Shown: positions 1 through 11,800 of the stretch, in pieces
Numbering within the stretch: the first letter of the stretch is position 1
Layout: every line of letters starts with the position of its first letter
Origin: Hirudo medicinalis
Lineage: Eukaryota > Annelida > Clitellata > Hirudinida > Hirudinidae
Direction of reading: 5' to 3'
Assembly (NCBI GenBank): GCA_011800805.1
Contig: MPNW01000103.1
Location: 127,236 to 191,235, forward strand
DNA length: 64,000 nt
Notes under the pieces: model-generated
What the model saw: the letters and a program-made list of their open reading frames with translations, nothing else
The model's database searches: none
What the model was told of the DNA's origin: nothing
Position numbers and translations under genes: made by a program

Positions 1-492
1 TATCCTGAATAGCTTCTTACTGCAAAAACGAAAACAAGTTTAGTAGATTTCATGATTAAGTGACAAGATTATTAGTATTGTTATTGTTGTTATTGTTGTT
101 ATTGTTATTGTTGTCATTGTTATTACTTACACCGATTCATCCAACGAAACTTAGTAAATCTTTACGAACTTAGTAGGACCAATTTGAAGAGATTTTTAAC
201 TCGAATCCGGTGCTTTAACATTAATTTGATGATCCAAAATACGTTTGCACCTTTTTTTATACAATCCTTTTTAGTGAAACTGTGGTCAGTAATAATCAAT
301 TTGCAATAATTGCAATAATCTCTTGCAATAATCAATAAAATAATGAAATGTAAATCAGTCATTCAAAGATTCACCATTTCAGAGACAGCAGAATTGTTTT
401 TTTTTCTTCCAATGGGAGCTATTTCAATAAATTTATAATAAGAAATAAAAGCAAGATCAGAAGTTCTCACAAAACATGTTTACGATCAACAG
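1..492. other. Non-coding: intron of the first VWA-EGF gene
   Basis: No exon of the VWA gene is seen before the acceptor at 491-492. It contains a TTATTG-type simple repeat and otherwise AT-rich sequence. Confidence 0.6.
74..130. repeat. ATTGTT-type simple repeat
   Basis: Imperfect repeats of TTATTG/TTGTTATTG in an intron or upstream of the first visible exon. Confidence 0.75.
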
Positions 493-3400
493 GTTCAGGC
501 AGCCTCGCAGCAAGGGATAATAACTTTAATGGTGGCTTTGTCAAGCAGTATTTCTGAAAACGACCTCATATCGCTGGGGTCGTACCCTCTGGCCCCCTAC
601 CCGAGCTATTTTAGGATCGCTGACGTCACGCAGAATTATAACCCAGTCGTTCAAGGACTCAGTAACAGAATTTGTAAAAGTTCCTTCGCAAGTTCTTGCG
701 TGGGCAGAGTAAGTGGATTCTCACAAATGATAGATCGATTAAAAAGTGCTTTCGACACTCAAAAAATCGGTTAATTGCACTTGCAATTGCAATAAATGTA
801 TGTATAAATATAAGAAATCAACGTGATATAGTAAACGGTGATAAATAATTTGCTTAATTTTGTAAAATTAACTAAAAAATTTTTTTAATCTCGCCACCGC
901 ATCGTGCTCACACTTTTATACGTGTGTATTTATATTTGCAATTCACTCTTTAAAAAACATTTCACCGCTAAACGGACAATATTCAACTTCAGATGTTCGA
1001 CATCGCATTTGCCATCGACGGATACGTGTCAGCCTCCGACTGGAACAACTACAAGAACTTCCTCACGCGATTCATCGGCGCACTCGATCTTCCTTAACGA
1101 AAATATCTCTCATCCAATACTGGAGCACTGCACAACTCATAATCAACTTCAACCAGTTCTTCAACGACAAGAACGGTTTGATGAACACCATTTCAAATCT
1201 GCCTCCCCCTTCCTCGTTCAGACAAAACTCCAACTTGGAAAGTGCCCTCACACTGGCAGCCTCTTCTGCTTTTACCATTCAAAATGGCGACAGGAACGAT
1301 GTTCCGAATATTTTAATAATCATCGCTGCCAACGGGTTAGAAGCTGGAGTTGTTAATTGAAGCGTTGTTGACGAACATCATAAATTATTAAGTAGATTTT
1401 ATTTTTTATATTTTCCTTCGCTTCTCGTTTCACGCTGAGTTTCAAGATTGAGTTTGAAGTACAATTGAAAGGACGGATTCAAGTGTCATGAGAATAATGC
1501 GAACAAATGAGAACAAATAATGCATTCGCATTGCATGTCTCTAGCATCTTCGACACTTTCTAGAAAGTATTGTGGAAGCATGAAATAGAAATATTAAGTT
1601 ATTTTTAAACAATTGTAATTTAAAAAAGTAATAATAAACGTTAAATTGCAGTTACACATCGACATCGACCAGCATTCAGTCTCAAGCAGACGTATTGAAA
1701 AATAGCGGCGTCTTTATCTATTCGTTTGCACTGAGAGAAAGTGGTTTCCCCCAGGCAGACCTCAGATCCACCTCCTCACATCCTCACCTGCAGTACAAAC
1801 AATGGGGTTTTGCAGATTTAACGTCGACTGGATTTGACAATTCCCTCTATGACGACATCTGCCAGCCTCTCCTTGGTTAGGATTCATCAACAAGGATTCA
1901 TCTTAAAGCTAATCAAATAAATCACGTGTCTTTGTGATTAGACACCTATTTGTTTACAAGCAGTTCTACAAATGTACATGTTGCACAAATGCTATTAATT
2001 GTAAAATGATGGTCATATAGTCAAATTCGTGTCATACTAAATTGAATTTATAACTTAAATTGAATTTTATCACCATTATCGATGCAACATCTGACATCTT
2101 GTTGGAATTGTGTTTAGTTCTGTAGAAGTTTATCCTAACTGTCGGTTCTCGCACATTGATGAGTTGTGCAAATAAATCTGTTATTGCTTGCAAGTCTTCG
2201 CGAATCCAACACATCTCCCTTCAGCAACTTTCTGCTACAAGTGCTGAATGCTATTTTTTAAGTATTTTATATCAATATTAAGTTATTACAGTTATTATCA
2301 ATTAAATTATTAGATATTGTTGCAATGCATTACATATTATTAAGCAATTAATTATTTGTGTTATGCACTCAACATCAGACGTGTACTGCCGTAACACGAC
2401 ATACGGAGGCTACCAATGCTTCTGTCCTCTCAACGAATGCGACAGATTACCACTCAGTGGAACTTCCTGTGAAGGTCGGATGCTCTTTTTATGTTTATTT
2501 CAATTATTTTTTAGGTTTGATTTTCATTATTTAAACAATTTCTTTTAATTGCAAGCAAATTATTTCAGATATTTTATCAAAATTAAAACCAACAGAGATT
2601 CAAAATTTATGTCTGACATTTTATTTCCTCAATGACGTTTAAGATAACTGCGGTGGTTTCAATTCTAATGCACTTTCTTATTACTATTAGTCTTATTAGA
2701 AGCGAAAATAATGAATATTAAATTACTTATAAATTATTAGTTTGGCAAAACTTGATAATATCATGAACCAATTAATAAATGCAAACATTATGAATTGATA
2801 ATGTTAATTATTGTCATTACGAAAGCTATGAATAGAATATTGATAATAAACTAATTTGAATAATACAGACGTGAACGAATGCGCTACGAACAACGGGGGA
2901 TGTCAACAGTTATGCAGTAACAGTGCGGGGTCATATGCCTGCTCCTGTAGTACTGGGTTAACACTCAGTAATAATTCATTTACTTGTGAAGGTGTCTCTT
3001 GTTATTTCTTTATTTATTTAGATATTCTCGTTATTATACCATATATCCTAAAATATTTTCAGATGTTAACGAATGTCTCAACAGGGTGTGCACTGGTAAT
3101 TCAGTCTGCATCAATTCCTACGGTTCTTATTATTGCCTCAAGTCTACCGTAATTGGTAAGAATGAATCAGTGCTCTTCTTCTTCTTCTTCTTATTATTAT
3201 TATTATTATTGCCGAAGTAAAGGCGTGGGTAAGCCCCTTGTCGAGCTCGGCATGTCAAATAAAAAAAAGTCCAAGAGAAAAAGCCGTAACTCAGACATTC
3301 CTGTCACTCTAAAATTCAGTCACTGCGAGTAAGAATTGTTCCTACTTTAAACAGTCCTAAGACTTAAAAAAATAATGGAAGTCTCAAGCATTGGCAATGT

Positions 3401-4675
3401 TTCGGTCACGTCTTCTTATTCTCAGAACCATCAACCTCGAGCCTAATCTAAGTCTTACCATTGCAATAAGAACGTTCTACAAAACCCACCCTTCTTTATT
3501 TCTTTAACTTTCATGCGATTAACGACAACTTTAAAACCTTTTGTCTTTCCTCGCAATCCAACCTCTGATAATGTGTCCAGTTTTGGATTGACAATCCAGG
3601 AAAGTACATCTTCCGATTACGTCCGCAGATTTCCATTAACGGATAGTCTTCCTCATCATGCAACATTTATCTCAATTAACCCTTATCTTTCACTTATAGA
3701 GTTCTGTTACCTTCTTGTCACCTTGAAATTAACGGACATATTATATGCGAAGTAATAATAGACTTTAGGAACTATTCACTTTTCAAGACTACCCCCTATT
3801 GGAAAGCAATCAAAATCAAATTAGAAACAAAAAGGCAACCACAGAAATTTATATTCAAAACCTCGCAACAAATACAATTTCTTAGATTTTAAAAAGGGTT
3901 CTTGGCTCGTTTCTGTCAATCAGCAATTTTTGTGTTTTCATTATTTACTTTTATTATTCTTAAGAATCTGATACTTAATTAAATAAATCACTTTTGAGGT
4001 ACGAACCGCAAACCTCTTGTAATTTTTGCGACTTGATAAATCGCGATTCATATTATCGAGTTCGAAATCATAAGTTGTAAACTCCAATAACGATTGTTAG
4101 TGCATGCAAGTTCATATTTCTCAGCCATGTTGTGCAATACTGAATAAGATTTTATTTGGTTAAAGTGACTTCAATATTATAAATACGCACGTATAAAATT
4201 AATTTCATTGCATAATTAATTTTTAAGTAACTATAATTAAATATAGCATATGGTTACAGGTACGTAATCCTCGCTTAAAGTCACACATTTAATTAAATAT
4301 ATTAATGATCGAGTTGAATAAAATACTAAATGCATCTAAATTGTTTATCAACCAGCACCATCTTTTGGCCCCCTATTGGGCATAAATCTCAACGGTGAAC
4401 AAAGTGGCCTGAATCCTATTACATTGATGATCATCGCTGTTGTCACAGCCGCTGTCATAGCAGGATTGTTGACATTGGTAGCTGCTTTGGTAGGGAGGTA
4501 TTTCTACAAGAAGAGAAAGCAACAAGATCCCATAGTAGCATGGCAGGAGAAGTTGGTGTTAGACAATTACTGTGCCTCACTCAAGGACCCTGCTTTTGGA
4601 TCTGTCAGGTCTACCAAGAATATTCCCAGTGAAAATGATGTTGACAACGAACTCGCTCCTGAATCACTTTCTTGA
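493..4675 (+). CDS. VWA-VWA-EGF-EGF-EGF transmembrane protein, 5' partial, frameshifted
   Basis: Exons: 493-708, 993-1335, 1652-1875, 2379-2474, 2869-2991, 3063-3155, 4356-4675. Exon 1 is the end of a VWA domain (hydrophobic strand ITLMVALS, then LISLGSYPL and YFRIADV). Exons 2-3 make a second VWA, starting [17 protein letters not shown] and resuming in another frame as [17 protein letters not shown]. Exons 4-6 are EGF-like modules; the second and third start DVNEC and have the calcium-binding pattern. The last exon has a single transmembrane helix followed by YFYKKRKQQ and a tail of about 60 residues ending at TGA 4673-4675. Most introns are phase 1 between EGF modules. The order matches the 3' half of the gene at 8849-20061, so this is a tandem paralogue and probably a cell-surface adhesion protein. 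The reading frame breaks at TAA 1095-1097, where one base appears to be missing. It could be a pseudogene or a sequence error. Upstream exons lie outside the window. Confidence 0.78.
3175..3258 (-). repeat. CTT/TTA microsatellite attached to a SINE-like fragment
   Basis: A run of CTT then TTA triplets (3175-3210) abuts a GC-richer stretch (CCGAAGTAAAGGCGTGGGTA then AGCCCCTTGTCGAGCTCGG). This looks like the 3' end of a retroposon on the - strand with an AAT-type tail. The family was not identified. Confidence 0.35.
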
Positions 4676-4918
4676 AATAAGCTTTTAAGTGATCTTCGAA
4701 GTTACGGAATATTTGTGAATAGAAATTGTTAATTTGCCTATTTTTTGAGCTTTTCAATTTTTTATATATGAAAATTAAAAGTAATGTGGATGATCACTCC
4801 GTAGCAAGTGGCCGTGTGATCTCTCTGGTAATTTACCTAGAATTATTAATTAATTATGCAATGAAATTATGTTCACTTTAATATCTGATTAACCATTTCT
4901 AATATCTTAATTTGGTGC

Positions 4919-4924
4919 AATAAA
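4919..4924 (+). terminator. Poly(A) signal AATAAA, first VWA-EGF gene
   Basis: AATAAA about 245 bp after the stop codon at 4675. Another AATAAA-like site is near 4982. Confidence 0.55.
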
Positions 4925-5715
4925 TTCTCTCTAATCCACACTATTGCCTGTTAATTCTAAAGAAAGAACTATAGTACTGAAGAATAAAATCAAGTAAGCT
5001 TAAATTCAGCAAATAATTAGGTTTAATTGCTTAACTTATCACCCGAATGAATTATCGAGAAGAGGTGCCAGGAGATTATCGTCTCCAAATAAATTTCCAG
5101 AGATAATTAAGGTGCAGTCTCACAACATTAGCAGGCAACTCCTAAAATTTTCTAAAGCGGACGGAGCCAGCTAAATGATTCAAGTTTATGTCTCTCGAAA
5201 CGATGAAATGATATCAGAAGAATCATTGAAATTTCAAAAATTCTTGATGTAATGTAAATGTGCAGTGAATGTGCATTATTTCATTAGTCACGATTAATTT
5301 TTTTTAATGATTAATGATTTGGCAGTTGCTTGTTGTTAAGCTGTGTTCCAATAAATGACAACAAAATATAAATAGAGCGGTTGGACACGTTCGAATCGAT
5401 TTCGCTTTCACAAACCTCAACGCAGCTGTGAATGGGCTTAATGACAAAACACAACTCCTTTGAATTAACTAAATGTTGTTCCTACAACCATAACAACATA
5501 CACACTCTGCCATATATAGATGCCAAAAGCGAATCATTTCTTGTTATACTTTTAAAATTATTATTCTTACATTTGCCTACGCGATCTTACTAAATCTTAC
5601 TACATCAGAAAATATTTACTGACATTTGCGACACATTCAAATCAGATGCTAAATCATTCAGTCAAACTCTCTCAAAAGATACGTGACCTTTCTTGCAATT
5701 GCTATTACAATTATG

Positions 5716-5722
5716 AATGATG

Positions 5723-5791
<69 letters not shown>

Positions 5792-5792
5792 G

Positions 5793-5824
<32 letters not shown>

Positions 5825-5827
5825 GTA

Positions 5828-5866
<39 letters not shown>

Positions 5867-5869
5867 GTA

Positions 5870-5954
<85 letters not shown>

Positions 5955-5980
5955 TAATAATAATAATAATAATAATAATA
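5716..5980. repeat. AAT microsatellite, about 265 bp, ending at an ambiguous base
   Basis: Nearly pure AAT triplets with interspersed AACAGTAGT and AAC variants. An N stands at 5981. Long open frames here (poly-Asn, poly-Ile, poly-Leu) are artefacts of the repeat. Confidence 0.97.
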
Positions 5981-8130
5981 NCACTTTCATGTTTCTTTCT
6001 TTGGCACTACTTTAAAAATGTTCAGCCCATAGATAGGTTTTTTCTTATCTGAACTGAACCAATTTGGATTAGCATTCGATCAATGTGAAAATTATTTTAT
6101 CGCAAACTCTACCACGTGTGTATTCGTTTTAGGCGCCTCATCAATGAAATCCATTTCTCTAAATTTGTAACATTTACCTACGCTTATTTGTTGCTCTGCA
6201 AAATCTTTTTGCTCGTTTCGATCCGAATACTATCTTTTTTTTTTAACTAACAATTGTCAAATTGATTTATTAAATCTTAATGGAAATACATTTAGTTGAA
6301 CTAGGTACATAATTAAAAGAGATTTATGAATGCTTCGATCCATAACAATGGATAATGAATTTATTACAAATTAGTACTTTTTAAAGAAAACATTTATAGG
6401 TCCCAAACATATTTGGGGAATTATTTTTGTGAAATTTCTTGTCCACGGGAGCCATGTTTGTTCTGCCTAAGATTCCTTTGAGGATTATTTCAATGAATGT
6501 TGTGGAGTTCAAACCAACTAAAAACAAAAACCAAAATTGAAAAAAAATAATAGCAGGGAAGAAAGCAAACAAAAATACGCAAAAATATGTAGAAAGATTT
6601 AGAAATATGTAGAGCACTTCGTACTTCAAAAGCCTTGCCTTTCAATTGAAGCTTTGGATTTCAAAGATGTTGTTATTTATGTTATTTCAGAAAGTCATGC
6701 TGTTTGAATTTTTTTTTTTAATTACCGGTAAACTTTTACCAAAAAATTTATGATAAAAATATAAAATTTCATGTTTCGGTTGCAATAAACGAATTTGTCC
6801 ACCGATGAATTTCAAAGATTTTGGCGAAATGACATTCACTTACATTTTAGAATATTTATTACTTCATAAAATATTGATATAAATTTAGATGAGAATTTTG
6901 ACAATAGCAATAATGCATTACGTCTTCGCAGTTTTATTTTCAAAGGCATGCATTGTGTTCCAGGTAACGATTTGGCTTTTCAAGGTAAACATCGATAATG
7001 TAGGCCGTCACTGGAGAAATAATAAAAATATTGACTTTATGATTAGTTGAATATTATTAAACTCATTATCGTTGTCATAATGAAGCAAATCCCATTACTT
7101 GCATTATCTGAATTACGTTAATGCATTGATTGCCCGTTCCGTCGCATTCAAACTACTTTTATAATAATGAATAATTTATTGCAATAAATAATTATTATAA
7201 ATTATGTTGCTGGTATTTATTTTAATTACTTTTATTAACGATAAGTTAAAGATTGTGTAGATTATTCTAGTACCAAATCCTTAAGGTCAAAGCAATTTCA
7301 TCACATCATCGCATTTTTTTTAGCATAGCAGGTGTTGTAAAAATATTTATTATTTTAACGAAAAATAATAATAATAACAATAACAAGACTATCGTATATG
7401 AGAAATCAGACAAAGCAGGGCGTTATGGAGAAGGACATTGCCGGATATTTTTGAACAAAATCGTGCTCCTCAAGAACTTGGTATCACAAATCGTGACTTT
7501 ACCATTTCTTTCTTTCTGATCTTATTATTGCATGATTTTATTATGGTTCCATTGTATTCTGATCTTATTGTGATGCTCCTCTTAAACCTAAGGAATTCAT
7601 TCATTCGTTTAGCATGACGGCAGAGCACGTAACTATTTGAGGACTTTGGTAACTCCCTGACCACCCAACCGTGCTATTTCAGCATGAATTTCTTTACTTT
7701 TGCTTGCAATGTGCGCTCTTTTGAAAGCGTTCCTTGTGAGATGAGTTCATTTATTTTTGCCCGACATACATTATTTTGATCATAATCATCCCATTGCATT
7801 ACCATCGTCATCAGCATTATGACCTCCGCCATCTGGGTCGTTATCATTATCGTTATCGTCGCAACTTTTCCCAGTAATCTCTTTTTATGATCCCAACCTT
7901 GAAACTTTCAGAAATCGCATTCGCTTTGACCAAATACTTTCTTATATCCTGAATTTTAAAAGCTGAAATTTCATGAAACTCAGTAAAACCAAGAGCGAAA
8001 AAGCTTAATGTGGCCTGAATAAGCATTAAAATAAACTTAATAAACTCAAAACCAATTTAAATTACCAAACAAAATAACAACGGAGCATAAGCCAATTTTA
8101 ATAATAACAATAAATAAATTATTGATGAAC

Positions 8131-8191
8131 CACATTTGCAACATTTGCAACATTTGAATGTAACATTTGCAACATTTGAATTTGTCCACAA
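8131..8191. repeat. Short tandem repeat of about 9-25 bp (ACATTTGCA units)
   Basis: Units of ACATTTGCA occur four times, with ACATTTGAATGTA and ACATTTGAATTTG variants. Confidence 0.75.
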
Positions 8192-8848
8192 AACGAAACG
8201 ACTGCGGGAGTAAGCGAGTTTGCGACGTTGTTGTTCAAAAATACCCATTGAGGACATGAGCTTCAAACCTTGGCTTGGCATTGTTGGCACTAACTTATTA
8301 AAGATTTCTGCTCTTTCAAAGGCTGAGAGCTCGCTTTTGCTCGTGAGGTGAACATCTTATCTGAATTATAATTCAGCTTGAATTTGAATTAACCTACTCA
8401 ATTAATTCAATTCACATTTGACGGATTTAAGTCAATTTTTTTTTAAATCTCAAAAATTGTTCTTGCAGGATTTGCTGGGCAAACTTTATAGCAAGTAGAT
8501 GCTCGAGGTTATTTTGTGATTTGTTATTTAATAAATTTTATTTTTATTTACTTGAATTTCTTCACGTCTTTGTTCTTATTAAATATTTATTATTACATTC
8601 ACTTAAAATATTGTTTATTTATATTGTTATTTATGTTATATTGTTAAACTTTCCAATCAAAGTAACTTTAGCAACTAGTAGTAAATACTAATAACTGCAA
8701 ACCATTTTGTTAATTTGTTAAAAAAAAATCATTTATAATTCATAAAATTCACTGATAAAATAATTTAACTAATATTGACGTTTTATTGCAATTACAACTA
8801 AGTTTTAAATTAAGAAATAACTTCACAGAAGTCAGAAAAGAGTGACAG

Positions 8849-11800
8849 ATGAACATGAAGATGACAGGAACTTTGTGGTGGCAACTCTTATTATTGAGCA
8901 CGTCCGTCTCAACTCTCGACGCTCAATGTAATTTCTCATAATTTCTTTTGATTAATAAACACATTAAAAAGAAACAATCATTTATTTTATTTTTTTATTA
9001 TTTTCCATAAATTATTACATTAATAATAATGTAATAATCTAGTATGTCAACATTAAACGTGATTTCCGTCCGCCTTAGATACGATATGTTAATGTCAGGT
9101 TAATGTTTCAAAATGTCCCAATATGAGTATAATAACCAAATGATAATATGTGAGCTTAAATTGGAAAGAATGATGTCAAAGAGATTATGAAATTGAAAAC
9201 ATCCCGTGTTGCGAATCTTTTTCGTGTCTAAGAAGAAAAACGCTTCGAATGTTGTCTCAAATTTAATTATTGACTTTTCATTCATTGGCCTTCATAATCC
9301 TTCATAAATCCTGGGGATATTTATGTCTTACGATCGTTTGTTGCAATTTATAATTTAATAACAATATTTTGTTAATAACGTAACTTTAATTAATTTCATA
9401 ATTAATGATTGTTAATGATTAAAGATTAATGATTGTGCTGTTGATGAGGTAAATAGTGCAATAATCTATTTTAAAATTCTCTCCGACAGACCTCGACTTT
9501 AATGTGACAGCAAGCTCTTATTACGAACTTTACGTCAACGGTTACCAACTGCCTACTCAAGCCAATACAAACAACTGGCAGAGGACCGATATGTACAGCA
9601 TAGTTTATGGGTCTCTGATAGCCATCAAAGTAGTGGGTAGTCCACCTCTTTATGGACTTTTGGGATCAGGGGGCATTTCAGGTTCATACGCCTTTTACAC
9701 CAGTTCAGCCTGGCGCTGTGCAAACAACTTCGAGACCAACTGGTATTTGACTTCTTTCAACGATCAAAGATGGATTTACGCAAGCGAGAAGGGTAACAAC
9801 TATCTGAGCCCTCCTCCGTGGAATAAATATTTCCCAGAAATTGCACCGGAAGCACGCTGGATATGGTCTTACGACAACTCGGCCAGCAGTGCTTATTTCC
9901 GCTTCCGTAAGATAAAAAAAACTTGTTTATTTGTGCATTAAAATTCATTTTAATTACATTTAATTATAAATGTGCTTTGGTGACAAGAAATTAAAACCAG
10001 TTAATTTAAATATATTTAATCAGAGGTGCCACTCTTAAACACTGGTGGTAACCCTGGTGGCATGGGACCGATTGGACAAACAGGTGAAATTATCATTTCA
10101 AATTTGATTCGAATCCAACAAATATTAATTTATCGATTGAATAATTTTCACTAAATGCAATATTGTTCTCAAAAACAAGTTTTTTCCGAAGGTAATAAGA
10201 CGATATTAATAAGAAATAATCATAAAAACTTTGTCCCTGTTAGGAAGTACTGGTGCCACCGGCATTCCTGGATCATTAGGCACTCCTGGGAACACAGGTG
10301 CAACAGGCCCAGGAGGCCCAACTGGTCCGAATGGTCTACCGGGACCCATAGGAGTACCTGGCATAACTGGACTCGTCGGTTCAACTGGCTTTCCTGGATC
10401 TAACGGTTGAACATTTTAATCATAGCTTAACACTTGAAGGGGTTTGCGAAAAAATGGCTTTCAAATTTAGTTTAGCTGTTATCAGATAATTGAGGATTCT
10501 GTTTAATATTTTAATAATTTGACAATGAAAGTTCTGATTAATTTTAAATTCATCAGGCTCTCCTGGTAATCCAGGAGCCAATGGACAACCAGGTCCGACG
10601 GGACCAACGGGTCCAATTGGTCCCCCAGGATCGAGTGGCAGAGATGGTAACTCCCTGCCAGGACCCAAGGGTGATACTGGTGCAACAGGTATTACCTTTA
10701 ATTTACGCTCTTTTATGGTATTGTATGAAATTAAGACATACAATACTCGACAAGAAATCTCTGAAGCTCACCGTACAAACATTAATTATAAAATTAATTT
10801 TTAATTTTTTTTTTTAAATTTTTTTTTTTAATTTGCTTTATTTATTATTTAAAAAGTCGTATAAACAATATTTATTGCGTGAACTTGTATAGTTTATGTT
10901 TTTGTAAATTACTCTTTGTAAAAGCTTATTGTATATAATGATTTATTTGGATCAGTCTGATAGCGGAAGCGTGCGCTTCCTAAAGGCTGGCCCTTTGAGT
11001 TTATTTGAATTCGTTTTAATTGCTTTTGCTTTGTATATAACAGCTTGTTTGTTTAAATCAATAAAAACTAAAAAAAAAAATTGCCCCAAATTTTCCTCAC
11101 TCTTTGTGAGTATAAAACCTCTATTTTATGCATCAAGGAATCCAAGGCTATGCCGGACAACCTGGTTCACCAGGTCAACCAGGACCAGGAGGCAATCCAG
11201 GTCTGCCTGGACCCTCAGGACCAAGTGGCGCAGTGGGTTCTCCTGGTTCTCCTGGAGCAGTTGGTCCTGCGGGATTCACAGGTCCTAGTGGACCCCAAGG
11301 TTATTTTGAAAATAAAATTAAATAATTGAACGTTCCTAATTTTGTCTTTTCTCAATTAGGTCTGCCTGGAAGTCCTGGTACTCCAGGGCAAATTGGTCAG
11401 CAAGGTTTACCAGGTCCTATAGGACTCCAAGGATTTCAAGGTAGTCCAGGGCTTTCCGGCTTCCCTGGCCCTTCCGGACCTGCTGGAAATCCAGGGGCAA
11501 CCGGAGCAACTGGAATATCTGGCTTCACAGGACAGCAGGGTTAGTTAAAATAGTCCACATGAAAAATGTTATAATCAAATAGTTAGTAAGCGGCTACTGT
11601 TTTGCTTGGAAACTGCGTACATTTTTAGATTATCCTCAATAATTTTAATTAAATAAATTAGCAATAACTATCTTGAACTTATTTAGGATTCCCTGGAGGC
11701 ATAGGCGCGACAGGTCCAGCTGGTCCTGCGGGTTTCCCGGGCCCTCAAGGATACACTGGATACACGGGACTTCCAGGAAGAACGGGTGCTATGGGATTTA

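Larger units (their letters stand above)
4676..8848. other. Intergenic region between the two VWA-EGF genes
   Basis: It holds the 3' UTR of the upstream gene, the AAT microsatellite (5716-5980), a short tandem repeat (8131-8191) and AT-rich sequence. No further coding exon or collagen-type repeat is recognised on either strand. The promoter of the downstream gene must lie near the end, but no clear TATA box is seen. Confidence 0.6.

Noticed and set aside
1094..1097. Programmed -1 frameshift in the VWA exon
   Set aside because: There is no slippery heptamer or downstream structure; a missing base is simpler.
904..1356. 150-residue open frame on the + strand
   Set aside because: It is the wrong frame of the VWA exon; the VWA-like protein is read in the other two frames.
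5658..6052. Long poly-Asn, poly-Ile and poly-Leu open frames on both strands
   Set aside because: They are only the three-frame readings of the AAT microsatellite.
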